Of a stretch of DNA of 64,000 bases, positions 9,012 through 19,435 are shown piece by piece (positions within the stretch are counted from its first letter, which is position 1; every line of letters starts with the position of its first letter). The DNA is taken from contig OX123205.2 in the NCBI GenBank assembly GCA_944739405.2, forward strand, positions 39,576,475-39,640,474, read 5' to 3'. This DNA is from Euclidia mi (Eukaryota; Arthropoda; Insecta; Lepidoptera; Erebidae). The notes beneath the pieces are model-generated. The model did not search any database, was not told the origin of the DNA, and saw only the letters and a list, made by a program, of their open reading frames with translations. Position numbers and translations under genes: made by a program.

Positions 9012-9482
9012 ACCACCACTCACGCAATCACCCACACTCACTCACTCCCTCACAAACTCAGTGACTCCTACACTCACTCACTCACTCGCACACACACTCA
9101 CTCACTCCCACACACACTCACTCCCACACAGACTCAGTGACTCCTACACTCACTCACTCACTCGCACACACACTCACTCACTCCCACACACACTCACTCC
9201 CACACAGACTCAGTGACTCCTACACTCACTCACTCACTCACTCGCACACACACTCACTCACTCCCACACACACTCACTCCCACACAGACTCAGTGACTCC
9301 TACACTCACTCACTCACTCGCACACACACTCACTCACTCCCACACACACTCACTCACTCACTCACTCGCGCACACACTCACTCACTCCCACACACACTCA
9401 CCGACTCCTACACACACACTCGCTCCCACACTCACTCTCACACATACTGACTCCTACACTCACTCACTCAAACACACACAAG
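9012..9482 (+). repeat. ACTC/ACAC-rich minisatellite
   Basis: Composed almost wholly of CACTCACTC and CACACAC runs, organised into units of about 77-81 bp marked by ACTCAGTGACTCCTACACTC near 9056, 9133, 9210 and 9290. It fills most of the E-F intron. Open frames of His, Thr and Ser through it are artefacts of the repeat. Confidence 0.92.
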
Positions 9483-9548
9483 TTTCTTGACCGGCACATG
9501 TAATATGTAATGACAACAATCGTACATAACAAATGAATTTTATTGCAG

Positions 9549-9619
9549 ATCACCGAACGACTGAGGAAGTCTCATTCCCCAAATCAGGATTGGATCCTTC
9601 TATACAGGTAAATGTTTGA
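9549..9619 (+). CDS. Exon F, probably terminal, of unrecognised gene
   Basis: The acceptor TATTGCAG ends at 9548. It enters with one carried base and encodes DHRTTEEVSFPKSGLDPSIQ. At 9608 there is CAG-GTAAAT, a usable donor; if ignored, the frame ends V-N-V-stop at 9617-9619. If spliced, the exon ends at 9607 in phase 0, breaking the all-phase-1 pattern. I see no good next exon in the following 7 kb, so a terminal exon is a reasonable reading, but a further exon cannot be excluded. Confidence 0.55.
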
Positions 9620-9804
9620 AAATTGTCCATAGCAGAAATCGATTACATTGAAATGGCTCTTGCCAAGAATGCGTAAGAGAACCGACGAATTTGTAAAATT
9701 TCTACATTTATATCATTCATTAGACACTGCAGTTTTAGAAATGTGTCTTTACCTTAAACAAAACATTCAGTTAGCAAAATTCTTGAATTTCAACTTTCGC
9801 GGTC

Positions 9805-9962
9805 CTTAGAATTAGATTGTCTTTCGGGATATAATTACGTATCATTGTTTCAAGTATCCAATACTTCGGTACTGTTGGAAGCGCACTAGTCGCGGATGTA
9901 CTGAAGTTCTGCGGGTGGATAAATGTTACGAGCAGTAGATTTACTTGCTCATATATATCCCG
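9805..9962. repeat. Diverged repeat related to 8215-8380
   Basis: GATTGTCTTTCGGGATATAA is the reverse of TATATCCCGAAAGACAATTT at 8348, and ACTTCGGTACTGTTGGAAGC resembles TTTCGGCACTGTTGCAAGC in the hairpin at 8231. The two are therefore copies of one dispersed element. Confidence 0.55.
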
Positions 9963-10137
9963 GGAGGCAAACTAATAGCAAAATGATTGAAGAAAAGTCT
10001 CGAATAGAAAATGAAAGTAGATAAATGGTTTATTCAGGAGCAACCGAGCAACGGAGGGTGATCACCGGTCGCCGCACATCCAATGATCGACTATAAGTGA
10101 ACACTAACTGACAAGTCCTGGCTGGCCCACTAACCGA

Positions 10138-10210
10138 CGACAGACCGACACGCGACGGCGACAGGCCGACAGGCCGACAGGCGGACACGCCGACAGGCCG
10201 ACATGTCGAC
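10138..10210 (+). repeat. GACAGGCC minisatellite
   Basis: About seven imperfect 9-10-bp units of CCGACAGG/CGGACACG type in a short GC-rich island within AT-rich DNA. Every frame is either closed or purely repetitive. Confidence 0.8.
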
Positions 10211-13200
10211 TCTTGTCAGTGTCGCGTAACAATATTTTTGTATTTCATATAATCCAGCGCACGACATGTATATTTTGTAATAATAATTATTATTATGTAT
10301 TGTTTTTCGTCTACTATTGTAAGTACTGCATTGAACTTTAGTATTAAACAAAAAAGATTATTATTCCATACGTAAGTAATAATTGTGATGACTAGATGAG
10401 TTATTTTACGTTTTTTTTCTTTTGTCTAAATATTTGATGTTTCCGCAAAGATTAAGTTATATACGTTAAATGTTGATGTAAATAATGTTAGTATTAGATT
10501 AAGTGACAACCATAATGTATAATTAATTATATATGATTTGTGTATAAATACGTTTTATTTTTTTATTTTATTTTTCAAAATTTACGCATCCTGTTCATGT
10601 TATGCAGTCGATTTTTTTAACATATCTAATTTTTTAGCTTTCTTAGTATCTTGAATCTTGTTGTTATTAGATAATTATTATAAATCGATTAATGAAATTA
10701 TATCTAATTCTATTGATACACCGTTTTTAATATAAAAAGACATACATACATACGATAACCGATTTCTATATCATCATGTATTTAAAACATTTACTAAATT
10801 AATCATCTGTTATGAAAAACTTATCGTGTTAATGTATTATAAATTTGGTCTAAGCTTTTTCATGATCACAGTAAAAGTTTTTTTTTTCGATTTTACTATT
10901 TTAGCAGTTCATTATTTATATATTTATTGACATATTTCAATATAGCAATTAAATATTTTAAACTATAATTAATGTTAATAAATTCAAATTAATATTTGTC
11001 GTAAATCGTTTTCATTTATGAATCGTCATGATTTTCTTTTGTAAATTGATTGACTGCGTTTAAGACATATTACAAGTATTAAATTGTGACAATATATTAT
11101 ATTTGTTTTTGATAATAATGAATTGAGGCGGCTTGTAGCGTTATAATATGGTGATAATATACCACATAAGTAAATTATATTAGGGCCAAATATTATGCTT
11201 GGTTTAGATTATTTTGGAAATTAATAGACATGGTGTATATTAGATGAAGTATTATTTACATAAATAACGCGTATAAATTCACTATCCCGTACTGGTAGTA
11301 TAATTGTTAGTATTGTAGAAAACGTCCCATTATCTATGAATTTGAATGTCGGCTAGATTATGAACTATTTATCATTATTATTCTTACATAAAATTGGATC
11401 TACTTTATTAAGGTGTGCTTTAGATGTCAAAAGATATAAAAAAGAAGTTCTACCAAGTTACTTTCTCTTTTTATTGCGTGGCTTTATATATACACAGGGA
11501 AAACTGAAGTTGTAGTAAGTTTTTGTAAATAATATTTCAAAATAATATGAAACGTAAATCATGTTTAGATATTTCCATTTAATCCAAAGCTATTCGTATT
11601 GAAATCAGTGGAAACTTAATAAAGTAATGGATTTTGCAACATTTATTATTATTAACAATATTTTAGACAGCCGATTTAGACACTTAGGGTTCTATGTCAT
11701 TTTATATTGAACCCATGCATATTTATACAATGTATGGCTTGGACCATTTCCTTGACGCCTAAGTCAGGACAAAATTTTAAAGAACTCATTGTGAGATTTT
11801 AAAGTGCCCTAAGAATTTAGTACCTTTGTAATGCCATATTAGTACTGATATATTAGCCGTATAAGCTGTTTAAATTATTTACTAGCTTACTTGCCTTACA
11901 ATAATACTGTTTGAGTATAGGGTGCATTAGGGCTCGATTTCAGGTGCGGTCTCAATATCAACCCTTGGGACATGCCTGTAGTATTCTCAAAGTGTATTCT
12001 TTTATAACGAGTGTTTTTGATAATAGAGTTAGTAAAATTCGTAACTGCGATTGAAAAATTCGAGGGATCTCCAGGCCAAATATCAGTCTACAGAAATTTA
12101 CAGAATCTACTCAGTTTATAGTGTATTGCAATGGGGCCAAAATATTTCCGGTGTTCCTCACAATGATTTCATAGAAACACTTTTGGTTTCGGATATACAA
12201 AGTGAAAAGTAAAATGTGCAGCGAGAGACAGAGACAACAAAACATCTACTGTATACTTAGGTGCAAATCATAGTCATAGAAATTGGACAACTTGGAAAAT
12301 CTACATCTGATGTAGCATGTAAGAAGTCAAAAGCTTTACAATAATCGTGACAAGGGCTTCACAAAGCACTAATCACTTATATGGTAATTAAATGTATAAT
12401 TGCCTACACTAGATCTATTTTGATTAAAACTATTCAAGGTAGTAAAAGATTGTTGATTAATATAAAACTTTTACAATTACGTTTTCTTTAAAATCTTCAT
12501 CAACTTCAAAGAGATTCGTGGCTAGATATATAAAAAAGGACTCCAGATTCTGTCAATAAATAAATATTCACCATAAGTATATTGATATTCTCAGTTTAAA
12601 ATTACTAATTCTCTTACATTCTCCATTTTCATATTATCGGGATTAAAGCTAGGAAAATATTTTAAACAGCTTGTACCTTTTTAAGATTGTTCTCATATAC
12701 CTACATGTAATATTACTCTAGGCGGTGCGCCTGGCGCTGTCTGTGTTTTAGATATATTTACTATTACCTAATCCGAATATGTTGGGTGAAAAAGTTAAAT
12801 TATCTTCTTTATGGTGGACTTCATATTGTCAATAGTCAAATAGACAATATCAGCTTTTTTATATGAGGATAAATCTTGATTAAATGTTGGTGTAGAGTAA
12901 TTAGAATTCAATTTGAGGTGCAGCCCCAAAATCAACCCTTGAGACATGCCTTCCCATAATTTCGCGGTTTACGAATAACTTAGTACTACCTATAACACAA
13001 TTAATTAAATAGAGTAAGTAATATATGTTATAGCTACCAATCCTCTTAATTCACAAGAAATAACCATCAGATTTAAGAAATAAGTAATATGGTTATATAT
13101 AACATTCAGCTGATACGATAAATGAAACATAGAGGCTCACATCTCTGGATAGGCTATGTCTAACAGATAAAGTCAGAATTAGAACCAGAATAGTATGAGT

Positions 13201-14210
13201 TATCAGACAAATATATTTAACAATCACTTATCAGACGCTTGTAAAAATGGTAAATTAAGCTTCAAAATTGCTAGATTAATGTCCAGTTGCAACGCTGTCA
13301 GTAAGTGCTTCTTAAATTTATTTGTCAGATAAATTTTGATCCAATTGTGAATTTATTTGAAAGGTAAGGGATGACAGTGGGCCGTAAAATTGTTACAAAA
13401 GGAATATTAAATTTAAAATAAGTAAAATGAATTTGATAATAACGGGTAACCTAAGTTAGGTTTACGTACGTGCTTGGTAGATGGTTACTATTTTACCGCA
13501 ATCAAATCGTACTATACAAGGAAAATAACAAGCTTTTGATTCTAGATTAAAACTGCATGATGTCAATTCTTTTGATTAGAAGAAGATTCTTTTGAACTTT
13601 TCTTATTTGTAGAAACTAAATGTGAAATACCTTTATTTGCGTCTAAAACCGCGGTCACGGACGTACTAATTTTGTTGCTAGTAAATTGTGTTATAGGCTG
13701 TATATATTATTTAAAAATCATATTAAATCATCGTTTATATTAAATGTCACTATTAAACGTTCCCTTGCTTTAATTTTACCATTGCTGAAAATAATAAAAA
13801 TCGTTGAAAAAAATTGATACACAAAAGATACATTTAACATTTCACCTAACATTTTATGATTATATTATTATGTATATCGAAAAGAAGAATATATATTTGA
13901 TACCGTAGCGTAGAGTTAGACCAAATGAAAACCCATCCACTTAGCATACGTATGTTTGTACGTTTGTATGTATGTACACGTTGTAACGCTTATAGGCAAT
14001 TGTACATTGATATGCTTAACTATGTATGTATATTTCATTGCAATAAATATTACGTACCAGATGTAGTTGTTGTTTATTTGAAAATACCTCTAAGATTAAG
14101 AAAATATACAAAACATGAAATCTTACGTGGGACTTACAAATTCATAAAAAATGGTGAAACGTGGGTGTAATATTTCATTACTTCTTGACCTTTGTGAGTC
14201 TTAAACAAGG

Positions 14211-14425
14211 GTATTTTTTAAAAGACAACTACCGCATTAGGAATAAATGCTGGGTTGCGGGGGACTTTACAAACATAGGACGAACACAATAAATACATAG
14301 ACTCGAAACAACAATTTATGAATCACACAAAGTGTTGTCTCGTGTGGGAATCGAATCAACAACACTCGGTGCAGTATCAAGCGGCAAGGCGGCCGCTTAA
14401 ACCACTGCGACAACCGTGGAGTTTA
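14211..14425 (-). repeat. tRNA-headed SINE, family C, uninterrupted copy
   Basis: Read on the minus strand it has a tRNA-like head (GTCGCAGTGGTTTAAGCGG as box A region; GATTCGATTCC as box B), then ACTTTGTGTGATTCATAAAT and GTTTCGAGTCTATGTATTT, ending near the GGTAGTTGTCTTTTAAAA block. It is the reference for the split copy at 3186-3307 plus 4792-4875. Confidence 0.72.
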
Positions 14426-14506
14426 AAGGTATAAAGTAAGCTAAACTTATATTTCTTAGAGTAGGTAGAATTAAGGCGGCTAATTTTTGTAGTAATAGTA
14501 AGTATA

Positions 14507-15214
14507 CAGGGTTATTTGTAAAACACCGTTAACCTCTCAGGATTGTTCTATCTAACACATTTCAACTCGTGTATTTTGCTGTACCTACCTACGCCTGCCG
14601 CGCACTGTTCAATTGTCCCCGCCGCCCGCCGCCCGCACCCCTCGCTATTGTTTAACCGCTTTCGCATAGACTTCGCAACATTTAGTGTTCAATTTCAATA
14701 TTTTTGTATGAAAATCGGATGAACTAAAATAAAGTCATAGAACAAAAGTTGTTGATTATGATGTCAAAGTCAAAGTTAAAACCATTTATTCATTTAGGCC
14801 ACAAAGTGACGCTTATGAACGTCAAAAATTTAAGTTAATTACTAGATGATTCTACATTTACATTTACTGCCACGTTCACAATGCAATAGGTAGAACCACG
14901 AGAAAGAACGAGCAATAAAACTCGTGGCCACTCTTTTTAACTGCCAGTATTCATGCCATGTTATCTTTGTAAGGAGCTGCAACTGTTTCACATTGTGAGT
15001 TATCTACTAATGCAAAATTTATTTTAATAGTTATTGATATCATACTCAAGCAATAAATTATGTTCATTTGTTAAGCCTCCCTAAGTAAATATGGTGAAAC
15101 AGGTTCCTGTTTCACTTACGTCACACAGTCCACTTACGTCTTTTGATGTAGGCAACTCAAACTCTGCTAGTATCATATTCCTGAGAGGTTAACGGTGTTT
15201 TACAAATAACCCTG
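14507..15214. mobile_element. TA-flanked element with about 40-bp TIRs
   Basis: The ends CAGGGTTATTTGTAAAACAC and its complement (GTGTTTTACAAATAACCCTG) are perfect and continue through ACCGTTAACCTCTCAGGA. Both sides are flanked by TA. There is no transposase; part of the interior (about 14765-15130) is a LINE-tail repeat. Non-autonomous. Confidence 0.82.
14765..15130 (-). repeat. LINE 3'-end repeat with TTTGAC tail, copy 1
   Basis: Starts TCAAAGTCAAAGTTAAAACC, the reversed (TTTGAC)n tail, followed by a GACGCTTATGAACGTCAA block and AGGTAGAACCACGAGAAAGA. The same order and spacing occur at 27512-27895. Confidence 0.7.
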
Positions 15215-15354
15215 TATATATTTTATTATAATCATGAAACAATTCAGGCATCGCCTGTTGTAAAGGAAGGAAGGAAACAATGGATCTGCTTTGTGGACAG
15301 TACGCGTAACTGCTTGGGTATAAAACGTACAGGAAGATGGTATCACCGATAACA

Positions 15355-15545
15355 TAGTGGGGATGCCAACAGGGTGACAAGCAGAGGGTATCAGGTTCGA
15401 ACCCACGGTGTGCACCCACTGACTTTTAAAAGTTATGTGCGTATTAAATTATCAATTATCGCTGCTCTCGTGCTTCGGAGAGCACGTTAAACCGTCGGTC
15501 CTGGCTGTCATGATCATTGACCATTGATCATTGACAGTCGTCAAA
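15355..15545 (+). repeat. tRNA-headed SINE, family A, diverged partial copy
   Basis: Matches the family whose best copy is 37292-37703: GCAGAGGGTATC, a box-B GGTTCGAACCC, AGTTATGTGCGTATT, GGAGAGCACGTTAA and TTGACAGTCGT in order. Its end has diverged and the tail is missing. Confidence 0.72.
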
Positions 15546-15639
15546 TAAACTGATGAGAGCGAGACAGCGTGCAGCGTGACAGATGCTGCGTCTAATGCTA
15601 TCTCGCTCTTGCACATTATTTTAGGCAAAATATGACAGT

Positions 15640-15872
15640 AAATAGGGTGCATAGGGTTCCCACCAAGAACATAGGGTCCCAAGCCAACCTCACCTGCAAG
15701 TGGTGCACCTGCCGATCAACGGACGAGGCTCTGGCAAACAAAATATCCCGATAAGCGGCAATAGGCTCGCCACCTATTACGTGGGATCAAAACACTGGCG
15801 AAAAGTGGACGTTTAATATGCCTCTGCCTACCCCTTCGGGGAAACAGGCGTAAGTCTATGTAAGTATGTATG
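15640..15872 (+). repeat. SINE-like repeat, family B variant, opposite orientation
   Basis: Reverse-oriented partner of 6862-7075: GTGCATAGGGTTCCCACCAA, AAGCCAACCTCACCTGCAAG, CCGATAAGCGGCAATAGGCT and CTACCCCTTCGGGGAAACAG. Confidence 0.75.
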
Positions 15873-16867
15873 TATATAGGATTTATTTCACTAACAGGAC
15901 GGATTCTTTGAGCTTGAATATTATCTCACAGACTACACTTAGAACTTTAGTGTAGTAATAAAAAGTGTTTATTTCATACTATTCTATAATAATTTTAAGT
16001 TTTTTTTAGTTGGCCGGTACTTTTAGAATTATCCCAAATTTTGGCATGTATTTATTTATTTATTTATTTATGTATGTTGCTTGTAGGGAGTAGGGATTAA
16101 GAGTGGATTTTTGCCCATTCTCCTCCTAAGGGGATAAAAGGTCCACAGGGGCGGTGCCGCGGGCGAAGTCTCGTTTATGTAGGTATAGAATGAATAATTG
16201 GCGGTCCTAGAACACTGCCTTGAATCACTCCACGTTGAGCTGAAGTTTGTGACGCGTATACGTAGAATTATACCCTATTGTTAGTGATATATTCTTTGTC
16301 GATTATTGTATACTAGAGGACGCCAGCAGCTACGCCTGCGTTTTTTTTAATTTAACCGTTTTGGCCATCCCGTGGAAATTTCGGGAAATCCCTTCTTTGT
16401 GCACCTCTACGGTCCTCAAGGAACGTACATGGCAAATTTCAGCTTCCTGCGCCCAATAGTTTCGGCTGTAGCGTGTCTGTCAGTCAGTCACTAACGCAAG
16501 GATTTTATATATTAAGATTATTTTCTATTAATTAGGTATGATGTCATTAGTTTCAAAAATATAACTGGGAACCGTAATTTACTGGTTTATGTAGTAAAAT
16601 TGTATGACCACAGACGTTTTTTTTTATACGTCTGTGGTTATGACGACCATAATCGAAGGCTTATGATGTCATGACATGACACAGAAAATTAATAATGTTT
16701 ATTAGAATTAGCAAGTAGGTAAATGTGTTTATCATCAATATTATATGTGCTATTATTAAATTCTCTCTTAAATAGACAAAATAAGGAAATTCAATCAATT
16801 TATCCTTTGAGTCAATGTAGTATTGTGTCCAACATAGAATATTAATTACTCACAACAGTATAGAGAC
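15873..16867. other. Intergenic stretch with repeat scraps
   Basis: Contains a minus-strand reverse transcriptase scrap at about 16197-16236 (RGVIQGSVLGP on translation, the usual GVPQGSVLGP block) and a dispersed repeat at about 16310-16525 with TTTCAGCTTCCTGCGCCCAA and a GTCAGTCAGTCACTAACG block. An 11-bp-arm hairpin lies at 16607-16640. The last 340 bases lead to the promoter at 16868. Confidence 0.55.
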
Positions 16868-16902
16868 TATATAGAGGCAAAATTCATGATAATTTATTCA
16901 GT
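16868..16902 (+). promoter_or_regulatory. TATA box and initiator of secreted-peptide gene
   Basis: TATATAG at 16868-16874 and the arthropod-type initiator TCAGT at 16898-16902 are 30 bases apart, the usual spacing. The first ATG follows at 16939, giving a 5' leader of about 38 bases. Confidence 0.7.
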
Positions 16903-16938
16903 ATTTTAGTTGAATTCATAAGTGAGACATTATTGAAA

Positions 16939-17081
16939 ATGTTGGGAAAAGTTGTGTTTTTATTTTTTCTGATCGCTTTAATCGGCATGGCTCAGGGTGC
17001 TATGGTGTATATTTGTCCAACCGGCCAAATAAAAGTCACTGTATTGTCACAAACTCATTGTATTGATATACCACGCGATTT
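16939..17081 (+). CDS. Exon 1 of small secreted-peptide gene
   Basis: Encodes 47 residues plus two bases. Residues 1-20 are a textbook signal peptide: MLGKVVFLFFLIALIGMAQG, with a basic n-region, hydrophobic core and likely cleavage after AQG. The mature part begins AMVYICPTGQIKVTVL and has two cysteines, at about residues 26 and 41. The donor is GTAAGT at 17082, a perfect consensus, phase 2. Without splicing the frame closes at once (Leu then stop), giving a 48-residue product. I do not recognise the family; a hormone-like, antimicrobial or other haemolymph peptide is possible, with no direct evidence for any of these. The start is the first ATG after the initiator. Confidence 0.75.
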
Positions 17082-17563
17082 GTAAGTATTCATCTATATC
17101 TATTTATTTTTTATTTTATTTATTAATATACATTCACAGATTAATACATTCTAATATCGTGCCCGTGGACTAACCAAATATAAAAGAGCAAATAATTACT
17201 AGAAACTTTCTACCACTCATTAAGCATTGTCATATATTTGTACTTTAGTACATAATTATATATCGATGTCATTAAGATTTATGCAAACATAAAGTGTGGT
17301 GTGATAATGCTGTATTATATTGTTATTCTGTACCTTTTATGTAACTGACCTTCACCGAAACGGCTTTATAATTTTGTTGGTGGCTATTAGGTTGCCCTGG
17401 GTTCGATTCCAGCGACGTTTTGAGGTACAGAAGTTAAAGCTGGTGAAATCAGCGAGTAATAAATATACCTACTTATTCTTATAACCACTCGCTAAAAGGT
17501 TAAGGGAAATATTGCCTGGAAATTACATTTCTGCGAGTTCTCTATAATGTTCAGTCAGTCATA

Positions 17564-18854
17564 CGAGGGTCAAACTGAAAGTTCTTAGAAAATCAAAAAC
17601 TGATTACATTAGCCAGTTATTAGTTTTATTATATCTTTTCAAAATATTGTCCATTGACGTCAATACACCGCTGCATGCGATGGAACCACTGGGAAAAGCA
17701 CTTTGCCCACTCGTCCTTAGGGGTCTCTTCAATGGCATCGCGATACGCAGCCACCGCTTCTTCAGCATTCATAAACCGCTTTCCTTTAAGTTTTTCTTTA
17801 ATTTTTGGAAATAAATAAAAATCACAAGGCGCGAGGTCGGGGCTATACGGCGGGTGACCCAGTAATTCAACGTTTGATGTCGCCAAATAGTCGATCGTTC
17901 GCTTGGCGGTGTGCGACGAGGCGTTGTCGTGGTGAAGGAGGATCCTACTGCGAGGTCGTTTCTCTCGAACTTTTTCCAAGACAAGTGGCAAACAATTGGT
18001 AGTGTACCATTCTGCAGAAACTGTTTTTTGATCCTCTAACACAATTGTTGCGAAATGACCTATCCTTCCAAAGAACGAGGCCACCATTTTTTTTCCCGCA
18101 CTTCGATCTCTCTTCACTTTAGTTGGCAACTCCTCGAAAGGAAACACCCACTGAGCAGATTGTCTTTTGGTTTCAGGATCATAACAGTAAATCCAGCTTT
18201 CGTCACCTGTTAGTATGTCGAACACAGCATTTGAGTCACCTCCGTTAAATCTTTCAATCATTTTACGGCACCAATCCACACGATGGAGTTTTTGAGCCTT
18301 AGTCAAATTATGAGGTATCCACCGGGCGCAAAGCTTCCTGACCGCTAAATGTTCGTGGAGGATTTTGTGCACTTGACTCATACCGATGCCTAAGCTTGTC
18401 CGAATCTGCTGATAGGTCACTCTTTTGTCAGTCTCTATCATACGCCGCACAACACAGATGTTATTTTCAGTCGTCGCCGTAGAAGGCCGTCCCTCACGTA
18501 CATCATCAGTGAGATTAGTGCGACCACGTTTAAACTCATTAAACCAGTTGTAAACAGTCGCACGAGATGGGGCTTCATCGTGAAAGGCCAATCGTAGTCT
18601 ATCATAACTTTCTTGTTGACTTAAATGACATCGAAAGTCATAAAAAATCATTGCACGAAAATTTTCTCGTGTTAAATTCATGTTGACGTGACACAGACAA
18701 TTTTCAATTTGCCGCCAAATCGTAAAACAAATGACAAATGAATGAAATATATACTCAGTAATATTGGCAGAGTTCTATTTTCAAATTTTAGAATATTTTT
18801 TTTATTATATTGTTTATAAGTGGCCAGTTCTAAGAACTTTCAGTTTGATCCTCG
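17564..18854 (-). mobile_element. Complete mariner transposon
   Basis: 1291 bp, flanked by TA at 17562-17563 and 18855-18856. The TIRs are CGAGGGTCAAACTGAAAGTT and its complement with one mismatch (CGAGGATCAAACTGAAAGTT), extending through CTTA. Length, TIRs, target site and uninterrupted transposase all match a complete element. It lies antisense within the intron of the secreted-peptide gene. Confidence 0.95.
17629..18681 (-). CDS. Mariner transposase, intact
   Basis: 350 residues, the usual mariner length (about 345-350), beginning MNLTRENFRAMIFYDFR. Residues 1-110 hold the two helix-turn-helix DNA-binding parts (SRATVYNWFNEFKRG near 39-53). The linker motif WIPHNL is at 121-126, corresponding to WVPHEL. 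The catalytic triad is complete: Asp160 in TGDESW, Asp252 in HHDNASSHTA and Asp287 in PCDFYLFPK, giving the D,D34D spacing. YSPDLAP is at 279-285. It cuts and pastes the element into TA sites in the nucleus. No stop or frameshift was seen, so a recently active copy is plausible; activity is untested. I do not assign a subfamily. Confidence 0.97.
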   Translation of the reverse strand: MNLTRENFRAMIFYDFRCHLSQQESYDRLRLAFHDEAPSRATVYNWFNEFKRGRTNLTDDVREGRPSTATTENNICVVRRMIETDKRVTYQQIRTSLGIGMSQVHKILHEHLAVRKLCARWIPHNLTKAQKLHRVDWCRKMIERFNGGDSNAVFDILTGDESWIYCYDPETKRQSAQWVFPFEELPTKVKRDRSAGKKMVASFFGRIGHFATIVLEDQKTVSAEWYTTNCLPLVLEKVREKRPRSRILLHHDNASSHTAKRTIDYLATSNVELLGHPPYSPDLAPCDFYLFPKIKEKLKGKRFMNAEEAVAAYRDAIEETPKDEWAKCFSQWFHRMQRCIDVNGQYFEKI

Positions 18855-18856
18855 TA

Positions 18857-18980
18857 TGGAGCTAGCAACCCGACTTGGTTAGCGTGGTGGACTATGGTCC
18901 AACCCCTCTAAGGCTGCACTGCCCAGCAGTGGGAAAGATTATAGTCAAGGCCGTTGGAGACTTTTGTAGCTCAAATAGTC
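18857..18980 (+). repeat. LINE/SINE 3'-end scrap
   Basis: Contains TTAGCGTGGTGGACTATGG, then CTGCCCAGCAGTGGGA, wording typical of insect non-LTR 3' ends. No tail remains. Confidence 0.45.
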
Positions 18981-19327
18981 CAATAGTTACCGTAGACCAC
19001 TTATCCAGGGCACTACGTAGTGTAGTAGGACGTATGAATTTGACTACTAGGCTAGATAAAAAATATTTCATCTTATAATAACTGTCCCAACCCAGTTATT
19101 TTTTTTAATATCTGATGCTTCATGTTTTCTAGTACATTTTTTATTCTTTATTTATTTCATACCAGTCTAAGACTACAGAACTAAAGGCAGACAGAGCGCG
19201 CGGAACACTTGCGTGAGGCCACTAAAGCAAATACAAAATTGAAAAGCGAATACAAACTCGGCTCAGTGCGCTGCGAAGCATCGCACAGTTCACACGCCAC
19301 GATCAATCAAGCTTTTAAATTCATAAA

Positions 19328-19435
19328 ATGCCGTCTTGCGTTTTTAAACATTGTAAAAGTTGTTTCCAAAAGCAAAAACGGGAAGATGGTAATATATTTT
19401 TACAGATAACTATGGATTATTTGACTGTTTTATAA
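19328..19435 (+). pseudogene. Possible THAP-domain start fragment
   Basis: An ATG frame reads MPSCVFKHCKSCFQKQKRED and ends after 35 residues. The opening M-P-S-C-x4-C with basic residues resembles the first zinc ligands of THAP domains, which often start genes and P-element-like transposases. The second ligand pair (Cys-x2-His about 40 residues later) is not present in this frame. It may be a first exon or a dead fragment. Low confidence. Confidence 0.3.

Larger units (their letters stand above)
9620..14210 (+). other. Long AT-rich, transposon-poor stretch; possible 3' UTR or intergenic
   Basis: This is the longest part of the window with few recognisable transposons. It contains one family fragment at 9805-9962 and a small GC-rich minisatellite at 10138-10210. 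Two diverged copies of a motif (TCAACCCTTGGGACATGCC near 11963 and 12939) lie about 1 kb apart. No frame with exon character is seen. Confidence 0.4.

Noticed and set aside
9137..9490. 117-residue His/Thr/Ser frame
   Set aside because: Pure product of the ACTC/ACAC minisatellite.
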